64,000 nucleotides of DNA from Bradyrhizobium sp. MOS003 (lineage in GTDB: Bacteria; Pseudomonadota; Alphaproteobacteria; Rhizobiales; Xanthobacteraceae). Where the stretch lies: the NCBI RefSeq assembly GCF_003020125.1, contig NZ_PYFW01000002.1:372001-436000 (forward strand). Direction: 5' to 3'. Below the pieces are notes generated by a model. The model ran no database searches. It was not told the origin of the DNA and saw nothing but the letters and a program-made list of their open reading frames with translations. Shown in pieces: positions 8,504-16,680 of the stretch. Numbering within the stretch: the first letter of the stretch is position 1; every line of letters begins with the position of its first letter. A program made the translations under genes and the position numbers.

Positions 8504-10066
8504 TCACGCCGGCTTCAGCGCAGCCAGCGCGTTCTCCAGCAGCGAGCGCACGCGGGCCGCATCGCCGGATTTCACCACGGCCGGATCGAGATAAAGCTCG
8601 AGGCCCGGCGCGCGTTCGGTGATCACGCCGCTGCGCTCGGCCGCCGCGTCGTTCAGCGCGTCGACGGAATAGGGAATCACCTCGCGGCTGATGCCCTTCA
8701 TGGTGATCGCGGGCAGCGCGTGGGCGCGGACGATGTCGCTGACCAGCGCGAAGGTCTCGTAGCTCAGCACGATGCCGCCGGGTTCGGCGATCGATTGCAG
8801 GCGCGCGGCGAGGTTCGCCTCCGCACCGATGATGGTGTAGTCCATGCGGTCGCTGCTGCCGAAATTGCCGACATTGCAATAGCCGGAATTGATGCCCATG
8901 CGCGAGCGGAACGGCTGCTCGATGCCGGACGCCCGCCATTTCGCGTTGAGCTCGCCGAGACGCTGCTGCATGCGCCAGGCCATCTGCAGGCAGGCCTGCG
9001 CATCGGCGCGATCGCCCCTGGTCTCGGGATCGCCGAAGAAAATCAGCATGGCATCGCCGATGAATTTGTCGACGGTGCCGCCGAATTCATGGGCGATCGC
9101 GGACATCTCGGTGAAATATTCGTTGAGGAGCTGGGTCAATTGCTCCGGCTGCAGCCGCTCGGCGGTCGCCGTGAAATTCTGGATGTCGGAGAAGAAAATG
9201 GTGAGTTTCTTGCGCTCGGTGTGGATGGTGACGTCCTTCTGGCCGGAGAAGATGCTCTTGTAGACCTGGGGCGGGATGTAGCGCGAGATCTTCATCGACA
9301 GCGACGCCAGGAAGTCGTTGGCGGATTCGAGCTCCTTGTTCATGCCCTTGATGCGGCTCGCCTGACGACGCTGGAGCGAAAGGAACGACAGGCCGCTGCC
9401 CGCCGCGATCAGGAAATAGGCCAGCAGGAACTTGAACGAGAAGATGTTGGCGGCGATCGGCTGCGCGATGATCACCTCCTGGATGCCTCTGACGTCGCCG
9501 ACCTTCCAGTCCTTTTTCGGGCTCTCAGGATGGCTGTTGTGACAGCTCACGCAGGCCGGGCCCATCGTGACGGGGGCGACGAGGCGGACCTTGTCGTTGA
9601 ACAGCGAGGTCTCGGTCTCCACGATCTTCTGCTCGGGATCTTTCCGCAGCGCATCGAGCGCATCCTTCTCGAACTTGTCGAGCTGGTGCGGAGCGCGGTT
9701 CTGGAACGGGAAATCGGAGACGAAGCGATAGGTGATGTTCTCCTGCTGCGCGCCGATCACCCGTCCGAGTTCCAGCGACAGCGTCGCCGGGATCGGGATC
9801 GCACCGGGGACGGATTCGTAATTGTGCACGACCTTGGTGGTGCCATCGGGGTTGGCCAGCACGCGCCCGACCACGTTGGAGGCGTAATAGCTGCGCACGC
9901 TGGTGATGACCGAATTGAGATCGACCGCCTGCCGCCGCAGCGCCGTCTTGCTCAGCTCGGCCAGGTCCAGCCACACCGCGAGCGGCAAAGCGAGCAGGAG
10001 GAATGCGATCACGATGCCCGTGAGCAGGCCGCTCTTGCGCTGTTCTTCGGAGATCTCTCGTTTCAC
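8504..10066 (-). CDS. Class III adenylate cyclase with periplasmic haem (Tll0287-like/DUF3365) sensor domain
   Basis: A 520-residue protein starting at GTG 10066, with GGAG seven bases upstream. TM1 is about residues 13-33. A periplasmic DUF3365/Tll0287-like domain (about 40-205) carries one c-type haem motif, CVSCH at 172-176. TM2 is about 211-231, followed by a coiled linker. The cyclase domain (about 285-460) has metal Asp294 (FFSDIQNFT) and Asp338 (FIGDAML), adenine-selecting Lys334 and Asp409, and transition-state Asn418/Arg422. All catalytic residues for cAMP synthesis are present. The haem suggests control by redox state or a diatomic gas. It needs cytochrome c maturation. It is a single gene, convergent with the ATPase remnant. 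Confidence 0.92.
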   Translation of the reverse strand: MKREISEEQRKSGLLTGIVIAFLLLALPLAVWLDLAELSKTALRRQAVDLNSVITSVRSYYASNVVGRVLANPDGTTKVVHNYESVPGAIPIPATLSLELGRVIGAQQENITYRFVSDFPFQNRAPHQLDKFEKDALDALRKDPEQKIVETETSLFNDKVRLVAPVTMGPACVSCHNSHPESPKKDWKVGDVRGIQEVIIAQPIAANIFSFKFLLAYFLIAAGSGLSFLSLQRRQASRIKGMNKELESANDFLASLSMKISRYIPPQVYKSIFSGQKDVTIHTERKKLTIFFSDIQNFTATAERLQPEQLTQLLNEYFTEMSAIAHEFGGTVDKFIGDAMLIFFGDPETRGDRADAQACLQMAWRMQQRLGELNAKWRASGIEQPFRSRMGINSGYCNVGNFGSSDRMDYTIIGAEANLAARLQSIAEPGGIVLSYETFALVSDIVRAHALPAITMKGISREVIPYSVDALNDAAAERSGVITERAPGLELYLDPAVVKSGDAARVRSLLENALAALKPA

Positions 10067-10256
10067 TCTGCGGCTCCGTTGTGAGCGATTTGTCGCACAT
10101 CGCGCGGAATATGCGACAAGGAATGCGGCGGCACAGAGCCAATAAACGACGGCCGGCGCAACCCCATTCTATGGTGGTCGGGCGAGACGGCTTTTCGTTT
10201 GATCACGGATGCTTAAGATCGGGGCCGACCTGCATCCGCCCCGCCGGGAGAAACCC

Positions 10257-11348
10257 ATGACCGAGACCATCCGCATCAAGCGCTTCAACGCCCGGCCCGT
10301 GATCGTGCCGATGAACCTGCCGCTGCAGACCTCGACGGGCTCAGTCGCCAGGGCGCCGCTGGTACTGATCGACTGCGAAACCGACCAGGGCGCGGTCGGG
10401 CACGCCTATCTGTTCTCGATCACGCCGTCGGCGTTGAAACCGCTGACGGCGATGGTCACGGAAATGTCAGAGCTGCTCGCCGGCGACGAGCTGCTGCCGT
10501 TCGAGATCGAACGCAAGCTGACCCAGCGCTTCACCCTGCTCGGCCTCGCCGGCCTGCAGCGGCTGGCGCAATCCGGCATCGACATGGCCGCCTGGGACGC
10601 GCTGGCATGCGCCAAGGGCCTGCCGCTGGCCCGGCTGCTCGGCGGCGCGCCGAAGCCCGTCAGGGCGTACAATTCGAAGGGTCTCGGCATCATGCCGGCG
10701 GGGGCCGCGGTCGAGGAGGCGCAGAAGCTGCTGGCCGAAGGATTCCAGGCCGCCAAGATCCGCGTCGGCCGGTCCGATGCGCGCGAGGACCTCGCCGTCG
10801 TCCGCGCCGTGCGCAAGGCCGTCGGCGATCATGTGACGCTGATGTGCGACTACAACCAGGCGCTGACGGTCAGCGAGGCGATCCGCCGGGGCGAGATGCT
10901 CGACGACGAGGGCCTCACCTGGATCGAGGAACCGATCCGCCACGACGACTACGCCGGCAACGCCCGCATCGCGGATGCGCTGCGCACGCCCGTCCAGATC
11001 GGCGAGAATTTCGACAGCGCGTTCTCGATGCAGACAGCGCTCTCCGCTGAAGCCTGCGATTACGTGATGCCCGACGTGCAGCGCATCGGCGGCGTCACCG
11101 GCTGGATGCGCGCCGCCGCGCTCGCCCATGCCGCCGGCATCGAGATGTCGACGCATCTGTTCTCGGAAGTCAGTGCGCATCTGCTTTGCGTGACGCCGAC
11201 GGCGCATTGGCTGGAATATGTCGATTGGGCCGACGCGGTGCTGTCGACGCGGCTGACGATCAAGGACGGCTTTGCGCTGCCGAACGAGGAGCCCGGCAAC
11301 GGGATTGCGTGGGACGAGGCGGCGGTCACCAGATATCTCGTGACGTAA
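10257..11348 (+). CDS. Mandelate racemase/enolase superfamily enzyme with K-x-R variant
   Basis: A 363-residue protein with GGGAG seven bases before ATG 10257. It aligns with mandelate racemase at a constant offset of three: Lys167, Arg169 (normally Lys166 of the K-x-K pair), Asp198, Glu224 and Glu250 as metal ligands, and the Asp273-His300 dyad (MPDVQRIGG, STHLFSE). So it belongs to the MR subgroup by His/Asp, yet the second Lys is Arg. Members abstract an alpha-proton from carboxylate substrates. Substrate is unknown; the enzyme may be a dehydratase or racemase with one-sided base chemistry. It is convergent with the RidA gene 8 bp downstream. Confidence 0.88.
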   Translation: MTETIRIKRFNARPVIVPMNLPLQTSTGSVARAPLVLIDCETDQGAVGHAYLFSITPSALKPLTAMVTEMSELLAGDELLPFEIERKLTQRFTLLGLAGLQRLAQSGIDMAAWDALACAKGLPLARLLGGAPKPVRAYNSKGLGIMPAGAAVEEAQKLLAEGFQAAKIRVGRSDAREDLAVVRAVRKAVGDHVTLMCDYNQALTVSEAIRRGEMLDDEGLTWIEEPIRHDDYAGNARIADALRTPVQIGENFDSAFSMQTALSAEACDYVMPDVQRIGGVTGWMRAAALAHAAGIEMSTHLFSEVSAHLLCVTPTAHWLEYVDWADAVLSTRLTIKDGFALPNEEPGNGIAWDEAAVTRYLVT

Positions 11349-11356
11349 AGCGCCTG

Positions 11357-11779
11357 CTACGACCGAACGGCGGCGATCATGCTCAGCTCGACCGGAGCGT
11401 CCCGCGGCAACTCGGCGACGCCGACGGACGTGCGCGTGTGACGACCGCGCTCGCCGAGGCATTCGATCAGCCGATCGGAGGCACCGTTCATGACCTGCGA
11501 CTGCTGGGTGAATCCGGGCGCTGAAGCAACGTAACCAACGAGTTGCAGGACCTGGACGATCCTGTCCTCGCCGCCTGTTGAATGGTTGATGGCGGAAATG
11601 CAGAGATCGGCACAGAGCGCAGCAGCTTCTTGCGCGGACGCGACATCGACGCCTGCTCCGACCTTGCCCACGTACAGCAGCTCTTCGCCGCGACGTGGCA
11701 GCTGGCCGCTGACATACGCGAGTCCGCCATGGATGATGACCGGCAAATAGTTTCCGCCGGGCTTGTTCACGCTGCTCAT
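11357..11779 (-). CDS. RidA/YjgF-family protein
   Basis: A 140-residue protein. ATG 11779 is preceded by AGGTGACCGAG. It carries the family hallmarks YVSGQLPR near the start, the active-site Arg in TRTSVGVAELP and the C-terminal VELSMIAAV strand. RidA-family proteins hydrolyse reactive enamine/imine intermediates, or act as related ring-processing subunits. This longer version with GVDVASAQEAAALCADLCISAI belongs to the YjgF-like subgroup often found as stand-alone genes. It is divergent from the Nudix gene. Confidence 0.88.
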   Translation of the reverse strand: MSSVNKPGGNYLPVIIHGGLAYVSGQLPRRGEELLYVGKVGAGVDVASAQEAAALCADLCISAINHSTGGEDRIVQVLQLVGYVASAPGFTQQSQVMNGASDRLIECLGERGRHTRTSVGVAELPRDAPVELSMIAAVRS

Positions 11780-11897
11780 CTCGGTCACCTGTCTTCTTTG
11801 CTCTTTGCGATGGTGGACGGCCGGACAGTGGCAGGCGGGGAGTCGCTGATCAAGACTGCGCATTGCACGGCGGTGGCGTGCGCTATAACGATCCTCC

Positions 11898-12359
11898 ATG
11901 ACCACATGGCGCCCGCATCCCCACATCCGTGTCGTCGCGATCGGCCTGCACTGGCGCGACGGGCGGCTGCTCGCAGCCGAGGTGCGCGACGATACGGGCC
12001 GGATCAAGGGCGTGCGCCCGCTCGGCGGCGAAATCGAGTTCGGCGAGAGCTGGCAGGCGGCTCTCATCCGGGAGTTCGACGAGGAGCTCGGAATCGACGT
12101 CAGCATCACGAGCGAGCCGCTGGTGATGGAGAACATCTTCGTGCACGAAGGCGCGACCGGCCACGAGGTGATGTTCATCGTGGAGATCGCATTCCCGGAT
12201 GGTGCGTTCGCCGGCCAGGACCGCATCGACTTCCGCGAGGACAATGGTGAAGAGATCATCGCGCGCTGGTTCGACCTCGCCGATCTCGACGCCGAGGGTG
12301 GACCGTGCCTCTATCCGACCGGATTGAAGGGCGTGCTACTCAAAGGCAAGGACAGGTGA
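11898..12359 (+). CDS. Nudix hydrolase
   Basis: A 153-residue protein with a complete Nudix box at residues 44-66: Gly44, Glu50, Arg58-Glu59, Glu62-Glu63 and Gly65, which coordinate the metal and pyrophosphate of nucleoside-diphosphate-X substrates. Strands before (VRPLGGEIEFGE) and after the box are intact. The substrate cannot be inferred from the motif alone. Start ATG 11898 gives the usual family length. Confidence 0.9.
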   Translation: MTTWRPHPHIRVVAIGLHWRDGRLLAAEVRDDTGRIKGVRPLGGEIEFGESWQAALIREFDEELGIDVSITSEPLVMENIFVHEGATGHEVMFIVEIAFPDGAFAGQDRIDFREDNGEEIIARWFDLADLDAEGGPCLYPTGLKGVLLKGKDR

Positions 12360-12584
12360 GGGTTTCGACCTTCGAGCTGCGCCTGACACGCTTGAGAGGA
12401 TTGGATCGTGGCTTGCCGAGCCGTAGCTCGCGGCGGCAGCCCGCCTGCGCCCCCTATGGGGCTGGCTCAACTTATTCGATTGTAAGGACTAAGACGCACC
12501 AATCCGTCTTCGCTCTGCGATCTACGCCGGACACGCTTCGCCGCCATTAGTTGGGCTGTGCCACGCGAAGCCGTAGGCGAAGCG
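12360..12584. other. Intergenic DNA with fragments of a Bradyrhizobium-like repeat
   Basis: The 225 bp between the Nudix gene and the tRNA has no coding signal. It contains short GC-rich self-complementary pieces (for example CCACGCGAAGCCGTAGG followed by CGAAGCGTGG at about 12561-12587) that look like repeat debris rather than a gene. Confidence 0.4.
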
Positions 12585-12659
12585 TGGTGGGCGCGACAGG
12601 GATCGAACCTGTGACCCCTACCATGTCAAGGTAGTGCTCTCCCGCTGAGCTACGCGCCC
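12585..12659 (-). tRNA. tRNA-Val (anticodon GAC)
   Basis: On the minus strand the acceptor stem GGGCGCG (12653-12659) pairs with CGCGCCC (12589-12595), followed by discriminator A and encoded CCA (12585-12587). D-arm GCTCAGCGGGAGAGC, anticodon stem CTACC/GGTAG with loop TTGACAT (anticodon GAC, Val), and T-loop GGTTCGATCC are all present. It is a complete 75-nt tRNA including CCA. No integrase or att duplication is next to it. Confidence 0.97.
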
Positions 12660-12734
12660 TAATAGTCCACTTGCGTCGGGTGGGGTCCCTATAACGGACG
12701 AGGGGACCCTGTGCAAGGACGGAACAAGGCCGAT

Positions 12735-13094
12735 TTAGGCGGCCAGCATCTTGTTCACTTCGCTGACCAATTCGCGCAGATGCACGGGCTTGGACAGCAC
12801 CTTGGCGTTCTTGGGGGCGTCCGAATCCGAGTTCAGGGCGACCGCGGCGAAGCCGGTGATGAACATGATCTTGATGTCAGGATCGAGTTCCGAGGCCCGG
12901 CGGGCAAGCTCGATCCCGTCCATCTCCGGCATCACGATGTCGGTGAGCAGCATCTCGAACGGCTCTTCCCGCAGCCGTTGATAGGCGGCCATGCCGTTGT
13001 CATGGGACGAGACCTGAAAACCGGCGTTTTCCAGCGCCTTGACCAGGAAACGGCGCATGTCGTTGTCGTCTTCGGCGAGCAGGATCTTTGGCAT
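12735..13094 (-). CDS. cpdR: CpdR-type single-domain response regulator
   Basis: A 119-residue stand-alone receiver domain with phospho-acceptor Asp52 (LLTDIVMPEMDG), acidic pocket EDD and conserved Lys (LSKPVHLRELV). The run IELARRASELDPDIKIMFITGFAAVAL matches CpdR of Rhizobiales and Caulobacter, the adaptor that in its unphosphorylated form directs ClpXP to degrade cell-cycle proteins such as PdeA and McpA. It is divergent from the N-formylglutamate amidohydrolase gene, an arrangement I recall as typical for the order. Confidence 0.92.
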   Translation of the reverse strand: MPKILLAEDDNDMRRFLVKALENAGFQVSSHDNGMAAYQRLREEPFEMLLTDIVMPEMDGIELARRASELDPDIKIMFITGFAAVALNSDSDAPKNAKVLSKPVHLRELVSEVNKMLAA

Positions 13095-13424
13095 GGCAGG
13101 AATCGTCGCATCCCCAGAGGATATCAGCAGAGATCACTAAGCCCGACAGTGGGTAAATTTGGGGTGAAAATCTTTACCCTGAGCCGGCCGCGCTGCCAGA
13201 CTCTTGTGAACCGGAAAACCGCTCGAAGCAATCTAGCCACGCCGGCCCATCCCCGCCTCCCTGCCCAAACGGTTAAGACGTGTTCCAATGACCATCACAT
13301 CTTTTCGCTTGGCAGAATGGTTGCGATTCCCGACAATGACGACACATAAGAGCCGCTCGATCGGCCGAATCGATGCGGTCTGGACACTGCCAGATCCCGG
13401 CGCGAAGGGACGAAGCCTGAGAAG
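13095..13424. other. Divergent intergenic region cpdR / FGase, with an inverted repeat
   Basis: The 330 bp contains no supported gene. An inverted repeat GGTAAA (13152-13157) / TTTACC (13173-13178) sits about 60 bp upstream of cpdR on its transcript side and could be a regulator site. No clear CtrA box (TTAA-N7-TTAA) was found. Confidence 0.35.
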
Positions 13425-14315
13425 ATGACCCGGTTTGACGGCGAGATGTCGCCAGCCTTCGAGATCTTTGAGCCCGCGCAATGGCGCGCGCCCGTCATCT
13501 TCAACTCGCCCCATTCCGGCTCGACCTATCCGGACGAATTCCTCGCGGCGTCCAGGATCGACCTGCCGACGCTGCGGCGGTCCGAAGATTCCTTCATGGA
13601 CGAGCTGATCGGCCATCTCAGCGAGCGCGGCTTTCCGACCGTGCGGGTCAACTTTCCCCGCTCCTATGTCGACGTCAACCGCGAGCCCTATGAGCTCGAT
13701 CCCCGCATGTTCAGCGGACGGCTGCCGAGCTTTGCCAATACCCGCTCGATGCGGGTCGCCGGCGGCCTCGGCACCATTCCGCGCGTGGTCGGCGATGGCC
13801 AGGAGATCTACCGCGAGCGCCTTCTGGTCGACGATGCGCTGGGGCGGATCGAGACGCTGTACAAGCCCTACCACCGCGCGCTGCGCCGGCTGATCAACAA
13901 GGTGCACCAGATTTTCGGCACCGTGGTGCTGGTCGACTGCCATTCGATGCCTTCGGTCGGCGTGAGCAGGGACGAGCCGCGCCGGCCTGACATCGTGATC
14001 GGCGACCGCTACGGCACGAGCTGCACCCCGCTGCTGCCCGACCGGGTCGAGGAGACCATGACCGGGCTCGGCTATTCGATCGGCCGCAACAAGCCCTATG
14101 CCGGCGGCTTTATCACCGAGCATTACGGCAATCCCGCGAGCGGCCTGCACGCGGTGCAACTCGAGCTCAACCGCGCGATCTACATGGATGAGCGGCGGCG
14201 CGAGCGGGGTGCGCGCTTTGCGCAAGTGGCGTCCGACTTCGGCGTTCTCGCCGACGTGCTGGCGACCACGATTCCGTTCGGCGACCTCGGCCCGTTCCAG
14301 GCCGCGGCGGAATAG
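13425..14315 (+). CDS. N-formylglutamate amidohydrolase family protein
   Basis: A 296-residue protein of the FGase family: N-terminal FNSPHSGSTYP (metal/substrate His), SEDSFMDELI, VNFPRSYVDVNREPYELDP, and VDCHSMPS followed by DIVIGDRYGTSC. The family hydrolyses N-formyl-L-glutamate to glutamate and formate in histidine degradation, but in this locus (next to cpdR and hisN, without hut genes) the substrate is uncertain. Translation likely starts at ATG 13425; an ATG at 13446 is an alternative. Confidence 0.9.
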   Translation: MTRFDGEMSPAFEIFEPAQWRAPVIFNSPHSGSTYPDEFLAASRIDLPTLRRSEDSFMDELIGHLSERGFPTVRVNFPRSYVDVNREPYELDPRMFSGRLPSFANTRSMRVAGGLGTIPRVVGDGQEIYRERLLVDDALGRIETLYKPYHRALRRLINKVHQIFGTVVLVDCHSMPSVGVSRDEPRRPDIVIGDRYGTSCTPLLPDRVEETMTGLGYSIGRNKPYAGGFITEHYGNPASGLHAVQLELNRAIYMDERRRERGARFAQVASDFGVLADVLATTIPFGDLGPFQAAAE

Positions 14316-14438
14316 TCGGCCGGCTTTTCTTCGTCAGCTCGTGTTGTGTTCGACCGGCACGAACGCGCCTTCGCTCCGCTTTCGCGGCGCACTTCGAAAC
14401 GAAAACACTGCCGGAAAAAATAGAAAACCTGCGCCAAG

Positions 14439-14527
14439 AAAAAAGGGCCGCTTCTTATGAAGAAGCGGCCCAAGTCTAGGGAGGAAACGCCCAAGGAGGG
14501 CAGCGGTAACGCAAAGCGCTACCGCAC
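14439..14527 (-). ncRNA. mmgR: suhB/MmgR-type (alpha-r8) small RNA
   Basis: Minus-strand transcript of about 89 nt with three hairpins: GGTAGC...GTTACC (14505-14523), GCCC-TCCTT-GGGC (14489-14501) presenting an anti-Shine-Dalgarno CCUCC loop, a single-stranded TTTCCTCCC, and a perfect 12-bp terminator stem (14445-14471) followed by a six-T run. The T run exists only on this strand, so the RNA is transcribed leftward. Architecture and location, beside a hisN gene historically called suhB and in opposite orientation, match the Rfam suhB motif, known in Sinorhizobium as MmgR, which limits polyhydroxybutyrate accumulation. Identification is by pattern memory, not by a search. Confidence 0.78.
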
Positions 14528-14533
14528 CGCAAC

Positions 14534-14562
14534 AATATGCGACCGCGCCGCACAAAGTGCAA
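14534..14562 (-). promoter_or_regulatory. Sigma-70-type promoter of the sRNA
   Basis: Reading the minus strand, TTGCAC (14557-14562), a 17-base spacer and CATATT (14534-14539) stand at the right distance from the sRNA 5' end, predicting a transcript start near 14527. Confidence 0.55.
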
Positions 14563-14866
14563 GGGCTTTTGAGCCGTTTCCCATGCAATAAGCACATGGC
14601 TCAATTGCTCCCACGGAAACCCAGATTCAGTTTCTTTGATCAGGAAATTCAATGGGTTGATAATCATTTGCATACGAACAAGGCATAGTCGGAACTAAGT
14701 TTTCAACTCTGTGATCGATATTTGGCCAGCAGATGACTTCGATGGGGCAGCGAGCTTCGGCATCCAAAATACCAGGGTGCAAATTCAAGACAGCGCTGCA
14801 CGCGGGCTGCGAATTGAGCTAGGCAATAGGAAGCTTCATTCCACTTTCGCTTTGAGGATTCGGCCT

Positions 14867-15649
14867 GTGACGGTGATCGACTTCTCCGCCTTCATCGGAC
14901 GGCTCGCCACCGCCTCCGGCGAAACCATCCTGCCGTTCTTCCGCACCTCGCTGTCGATCGACGACAAGAGCAAGACCCGGGAATTCGATCCGGTCACCGA
15001 GGCCGATCGCGCCGCGGAGGCGGTGATGCGGCGGCTGATCAAGGCCAACTTTCCCCAGCACGGCATCGTCGGCGAGGAATTCGGCAACGAGCGCGAAGAC
15101 GCCGACTATGTCTGGGTGCTCGACCCCATCGACGGCACCAAATCTTTCATCGGCGGCTTTCCGATCTGGGGGACGCTGATCGCACTGCTGCACAAAGGTG
15201 TGCCGGTGTACGGCATGATGCACCAGCCCTTCATCGGCGAGCGTTTCTCGGGCGACAATGGTTCGGCCATTTACAATGGCCCGTCCGGCGAGCGCCGGCT
15301 CCAGGTCCGCCGCTGCGCCTCGCTTTCGGAGGCCACGACCTACACCACCAGCCCGCTGCTGATGAACGAGCGCGATCGCGCCATTTTCAGCCGCATCGAG
15401 CAGGGCGCGCGCCTGTCGCGCTATGGCGGCGACTGCTATTCCTATTGCATGCTGGCGGCAGGCCATGTCGACCTCGTGGTCGAGACCGAGCTCAAGCCTT
15501 ACGATATCGCGGCGCTGATCCCGATCGTGACCGGCGCCGGCGGCGTCGTCACCACTTGGGAAGGCCAGCCGGCCCAGGGCGGCGGCCGCATCGTCGCGGC
15601 CGGCGACGCCAGGGTTCACGAAGAAGCACTGAAGCTGCTCAACGGCTAA
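14867..15649 (+). CDS. hisN: Histidinol-phosphatase, inositol-monophosphatase family
   Basis: A 260-residue IMPase-fold protein with GTG start at 14867, preceded by GAGG; a longer ORF upstream has atypical sequence overlapping the sRNA promoter side and is rejected. Metal and phosphate residues are in DPVTEADRAAE, GEEFG, DPIDGTKSFIGG and the C-terminal KPYDIAALIPIV. The IPIWGTLIALL and YGGDCYSYCMLAAGHVDLVVE segments are typical of rhizobial HisN, which dephosphorylates histidinol phosphate in histidine synthesis; such genes were often annotated suhB. The 14528-14866 stretch upstream holds the sRNA promoter and nothing else I can identify. Confidence 0.88.
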   Translation: MTVIDFSAFIGRLATASGETILPFFRTSLSIDDKSKTREFDPVTEADRAAEAVMRRLIKANFPQHGIVGEEFGNEREDADYVWVLDPIDGTKSFIGGFPIWGTLIALLHKGVPVYGMMHQPFIGERFSGDNGSAIYNGPSGERRLQVRRCASLSEATTYTTSPLLMNERDRAIFSRIEQGARLSRYGGDCYSYCMLAAGHVDLVVETELKPYDIAALIPIVTGAGGVVTTWEGQPAQGGGRIVAAGDARVHEEALKLLNG

Positions 15650-15665
15650 TGAGCGGGGAGCCTGC

Positions 15666-16630
15666 ATGAAAAGTCGCCGCACGCTCCTCCTCGCATTCCT
15701 TCTTCTGCTTCCGACGCTGGCATCCGCGCAGAATTTTCCCAGCAAGCCGATCAAGCTGATCGTGCCGTTCCCGGCCGGCGGGCCCAACGACATCATCGCG
15801 CGTGTGATCGGCCAGCGCATGTCGGAGCTGTCAGGCCAGCCGGTGCTGATCGACAATCGCGGCGGCCAGGGCGGCGTGCTCGGCACCGACGCCGTCGCCA
15901 AGGCCGCCCCCGACGGTTACACCATCGCGATTTCCAGCGCCGGCGCGCTTGCGATCAGCCCGAGCGTGGAGAAAGTGCCTACGACACCTTGAGCGATCTC
16001 ACGTCGGTGACGCTGGTCGCGACCGTGCCGGAAATGCTCGTGGTCGCCACCAATTTGCCGGCGAAGGACATCGGCGAGCTGATTGCGCTGGCCAAGGCGC
16101 AGCCCGGAAAGCTCAACTTCGCCTCCTCCGGCCCCGGCAGCCTGCCGCATCTGGCCGGCGAATTGTTCAAGCTGACGGCCAGGATCGACATCGTGCACGT
16201 GCCCTATCGCGGCGCTGCTCCCGCGGTGAACGATCTGCTCGGCCAGCAGGTGCAGATGACGTTCCTCGATCTCCCGGTACTGCTGCCGCAGGTCAAGGCC
16301 GGCGCCTTGCGGCCGATCGCGATTGGCTCGGCCGCGCGCGCGCCGACGGCACCCGATGTGCCGACTCTCTCGGAAGCCGGCTTTCCCGATCTGCGCGTCG
16401 AGAACTGGTACGGCATGGTCGCGCCGAAGGGCACGCCGAACGAGATCGTCACCGCGCTGCATGCTCTCGCCACCAAGGCCATGGCGGATCCGGCGGTGAA
16501 GGAGAAGCTCGCAGCGCAAGGCGCGACGCTGGTCGGCGACGAGCCGGAGCATTTTCGCGCATTCATCGCGGACGAGACGAAGAAGTGGGCCAAGGTGATC
16601 AAGGACGCGGGCGTCGAGACGGCGAAGTAG
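15666..16630 (+). pseudogene. Tripartite-tricarboxylate (Bug/TctC) substrate-binding protein, single-base frameshift
   Basis: Two frames together make a standard 320-residue Bug receptor: the first (15666-15992) has a signal peptide and the PSKPIKLIVPFPAGGPNDIIAR, DNRGGQGG and APDGYT hallmarks; the second (15989-16630) has SDLTSVTLVA, LPHLAGELFK, VPYRGAAPAVNDLLG and GTPNEIV. Between them GTGCC-TACGACACCTTGAGC lacks one base after 15979; restoring it reads VP(Y)DTLSDL as in the family. So one deletion kills the gene, or the assembly has an error. GGGGAG precedes the ATG and hisN ends 16 bp upstream, suggesting cotranscription. Confidence 0.85.
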
Positions 16631-16680
16631 CGCCCTCTCTTACCCTCCCCTGGAGGCGGTGAGATACGCGATCCTCACCC

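Noticed and set aside
12585..12659. tRNA-Val as an integration site
   Set aside because: No integrase nearby and no partial duplication of the tRNA 3' end in the window.
14445..14471. Perfect hairpin as terminator of the FGase gene
   Set aside because: On the plus strand it is followed by AAGTCTAGG without a T run; the T run is on the minus strand, where it ends the sRNA.
14711..14866. Longer N-terminal extension of HisN
   Set aside because: The extra 52 residues are not family-like; a GTG with GAGG at 14867 gives the expected length.
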